A stretch of DNA of 5,823 nt from Comamonadaceae bacterium (GTDB taxonomy: Bacteria; Pseudomonadota; Gammaproteobacteria; Burkholderiales; Burkholderiaceae_C). Shown here one piece after another: positions 5,315 through 5,823 of this stretch. Under the pieces are notes generated by a model. It searched no databases. It was not told the DNA's origin and saw only the letters and a program-made list of their open reading frames with translations. The stretch's first letter is position 1; the number at the start of each line of letters is the position of its first letter. The stretch covers positions 1-5,823 of the forward strand of contig JAJTBK010000411.1 in assembly GCA_021286965.1 (NCBI GenBank), in the 5' to 3' direction. The position numbers and the translations under genes are program-made.

Positions 5315-5823
5315 ATGAACCAGCAACCCACCACCTGGGACACCGGCGGCTACGCCGTCTCGCAAGAGCAGCGCCACAAGGTGCTGCGCAACACCTACTG
5401 GCTGCTCGCCCTGAGCCTGCTGCCGACCGTGCTGGGCGCCTGGCTGGGCGTGGCCACGGGCATCACGCAGTCGCTGCGCGGCGGCCTGGGGCTGATCGTC
5501 TTCATGGGCGGCGCCTTCGGCTTCATGTTCGCCATCGAGAAAACCAAAAACTCGGCTGCCGGCGTCGGCGTGCTGCTGGCTTTTACCTTCTTCATGGGGC
5601 TGATGCTCTCGCGCCTGATCGGCATGGTGCTGGGCTTCAAGAACGGCACCGACCTCATCATGACCGCCTTCGCCGGCACGGCCGGGGTGTTCCTGGTCAT
5701 GGCCAGCCTGGCCAGCGTCATCAAGCGCGACCTTTCGGGCATGGGCAAATGGCTCATGGTCGGCGCCCTGGTGCTGCTGGTGGGCAGCGTCGTCAACATC
5801 TTCGTCGGCTCCTCGGCCGGCAT
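5315..5823 (+). CDS. yccA: Bax inhibitor-1/YccA family inner-membrane protein (3' truncated)
   Basis: The frame opens at ATG 5315 and stays open to the window edge, giving 169 complete codons; the family is usually about 220-235 residues, so roughly a quarter is missing. The soluble N-terminus (1-24) is followed by 'HKVLRNTYWLLALSL' (21-35), which closely matches the start of the first helix of E. coli YccA. Hydrophobic helices lie at about 27-47, 56-74, 84-106, 115-135 and 146-166, and the full protein would have seven. 'GTDLIMTAFAGTAGVFLVMA' (111-130) and 'GSVVNIFVG' (157-165) are also YccA-like. In E. coli, YccA is a substrate and modulator of the membrane protease FtsH; the wider family is linked to ion leak and stress. 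A purine-rich AAAAGGGA (5302-5309) five bases before the ATG serves as ribosome binding site. Its neighbours do not suggest a more specific role. Confidence 0.88.
   Translation, partial: MNQQPTTWDTGGYAVSQEQRHKVLRNTYWLLALSLLPTVLGAWLGVATGITQSLRGGLGLIVFMGGAFGFMFAIEKTKNSAAGVGVLLAFTFFMGLMLSRLIGMVLGFKNGTDLIMTAFAGTAGVFLVMASLASVIKRDLSGMGKWLMVGALVLLVGSVVNIFVGSSAG

Noticed and set aside
1..5823. CRISPR array, tRNA, rRNA, riboswitch or toxin-antitoxin pair
   Set aside because: No regularly spaced direct repeats, no cloverleaf-like or rRNA sequence, no recognised aptamer, and no small paired genes were seen on either strand.

Overview
The window reads as ordinary chromosome from a GC-rich betaproteobacterium, most likely a member of the Comamonadaceae (Acidovorax/Comamonas/Alicycliphilus type). 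This placement is inference. It rests on the high-GC codon use, an EF-P that carries Arg32 next to an EarP arginine rhamnosyltransferase, the FabI type, and short AT-richer repeats of a kind I recall from that family.

Layout from left to right on the + strand: the C-terminal part of a TetR-like regulator (1-399); fabI, enoyl-ACP reductase (538-1338), closed by a strong intrinsic terminator; a 266-bp gap without an intact gene, holding half of a dispersed repeat, a scrap of IS30-type transposase and a perfect 16-bp hairpin; a 12-helix MFS transporter (1666-2841); earP (about 2911-3969); and efp (4116-4670), closed by a second clear terminator. A GlcG/HbpS-family gene lies on the - strand (5146-4739), convergent with efp. 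The final gene, a YccA/Bax-inhibitor-1 membrane protein, starts at 5315, diverges from the GlcG/HbpS gene and runs off the right edge.

The clearest functional unit is earP-efp. EarP rhamnosylates Arg32 of EF-P, and modified EF-P relieves ribosome stalling at polyproline stretches. The Arg32 acceptor loop and the EarP Asp-x3-Asp and RGEDS motifs are all visible. FabI performs the last step of each fatty-acid elongation cycle. The other genes (TetR end, MFS, GlcG/HbpS, YccA) have no obvious link to one another.

The most unusual observation is a 60-bp AT-richer element with 8-bp terminal inverted repeats inside earP (3157-3216). It is read in frame as 20 codons, several of them rare in this GC-rich context. 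It resembles the dispersed intergenic repeats of Comamonadaceae, and a half copy in opposite orientation appears to sit at about 1408-1430. I see no evidence of a wholly new multi-gene system here.
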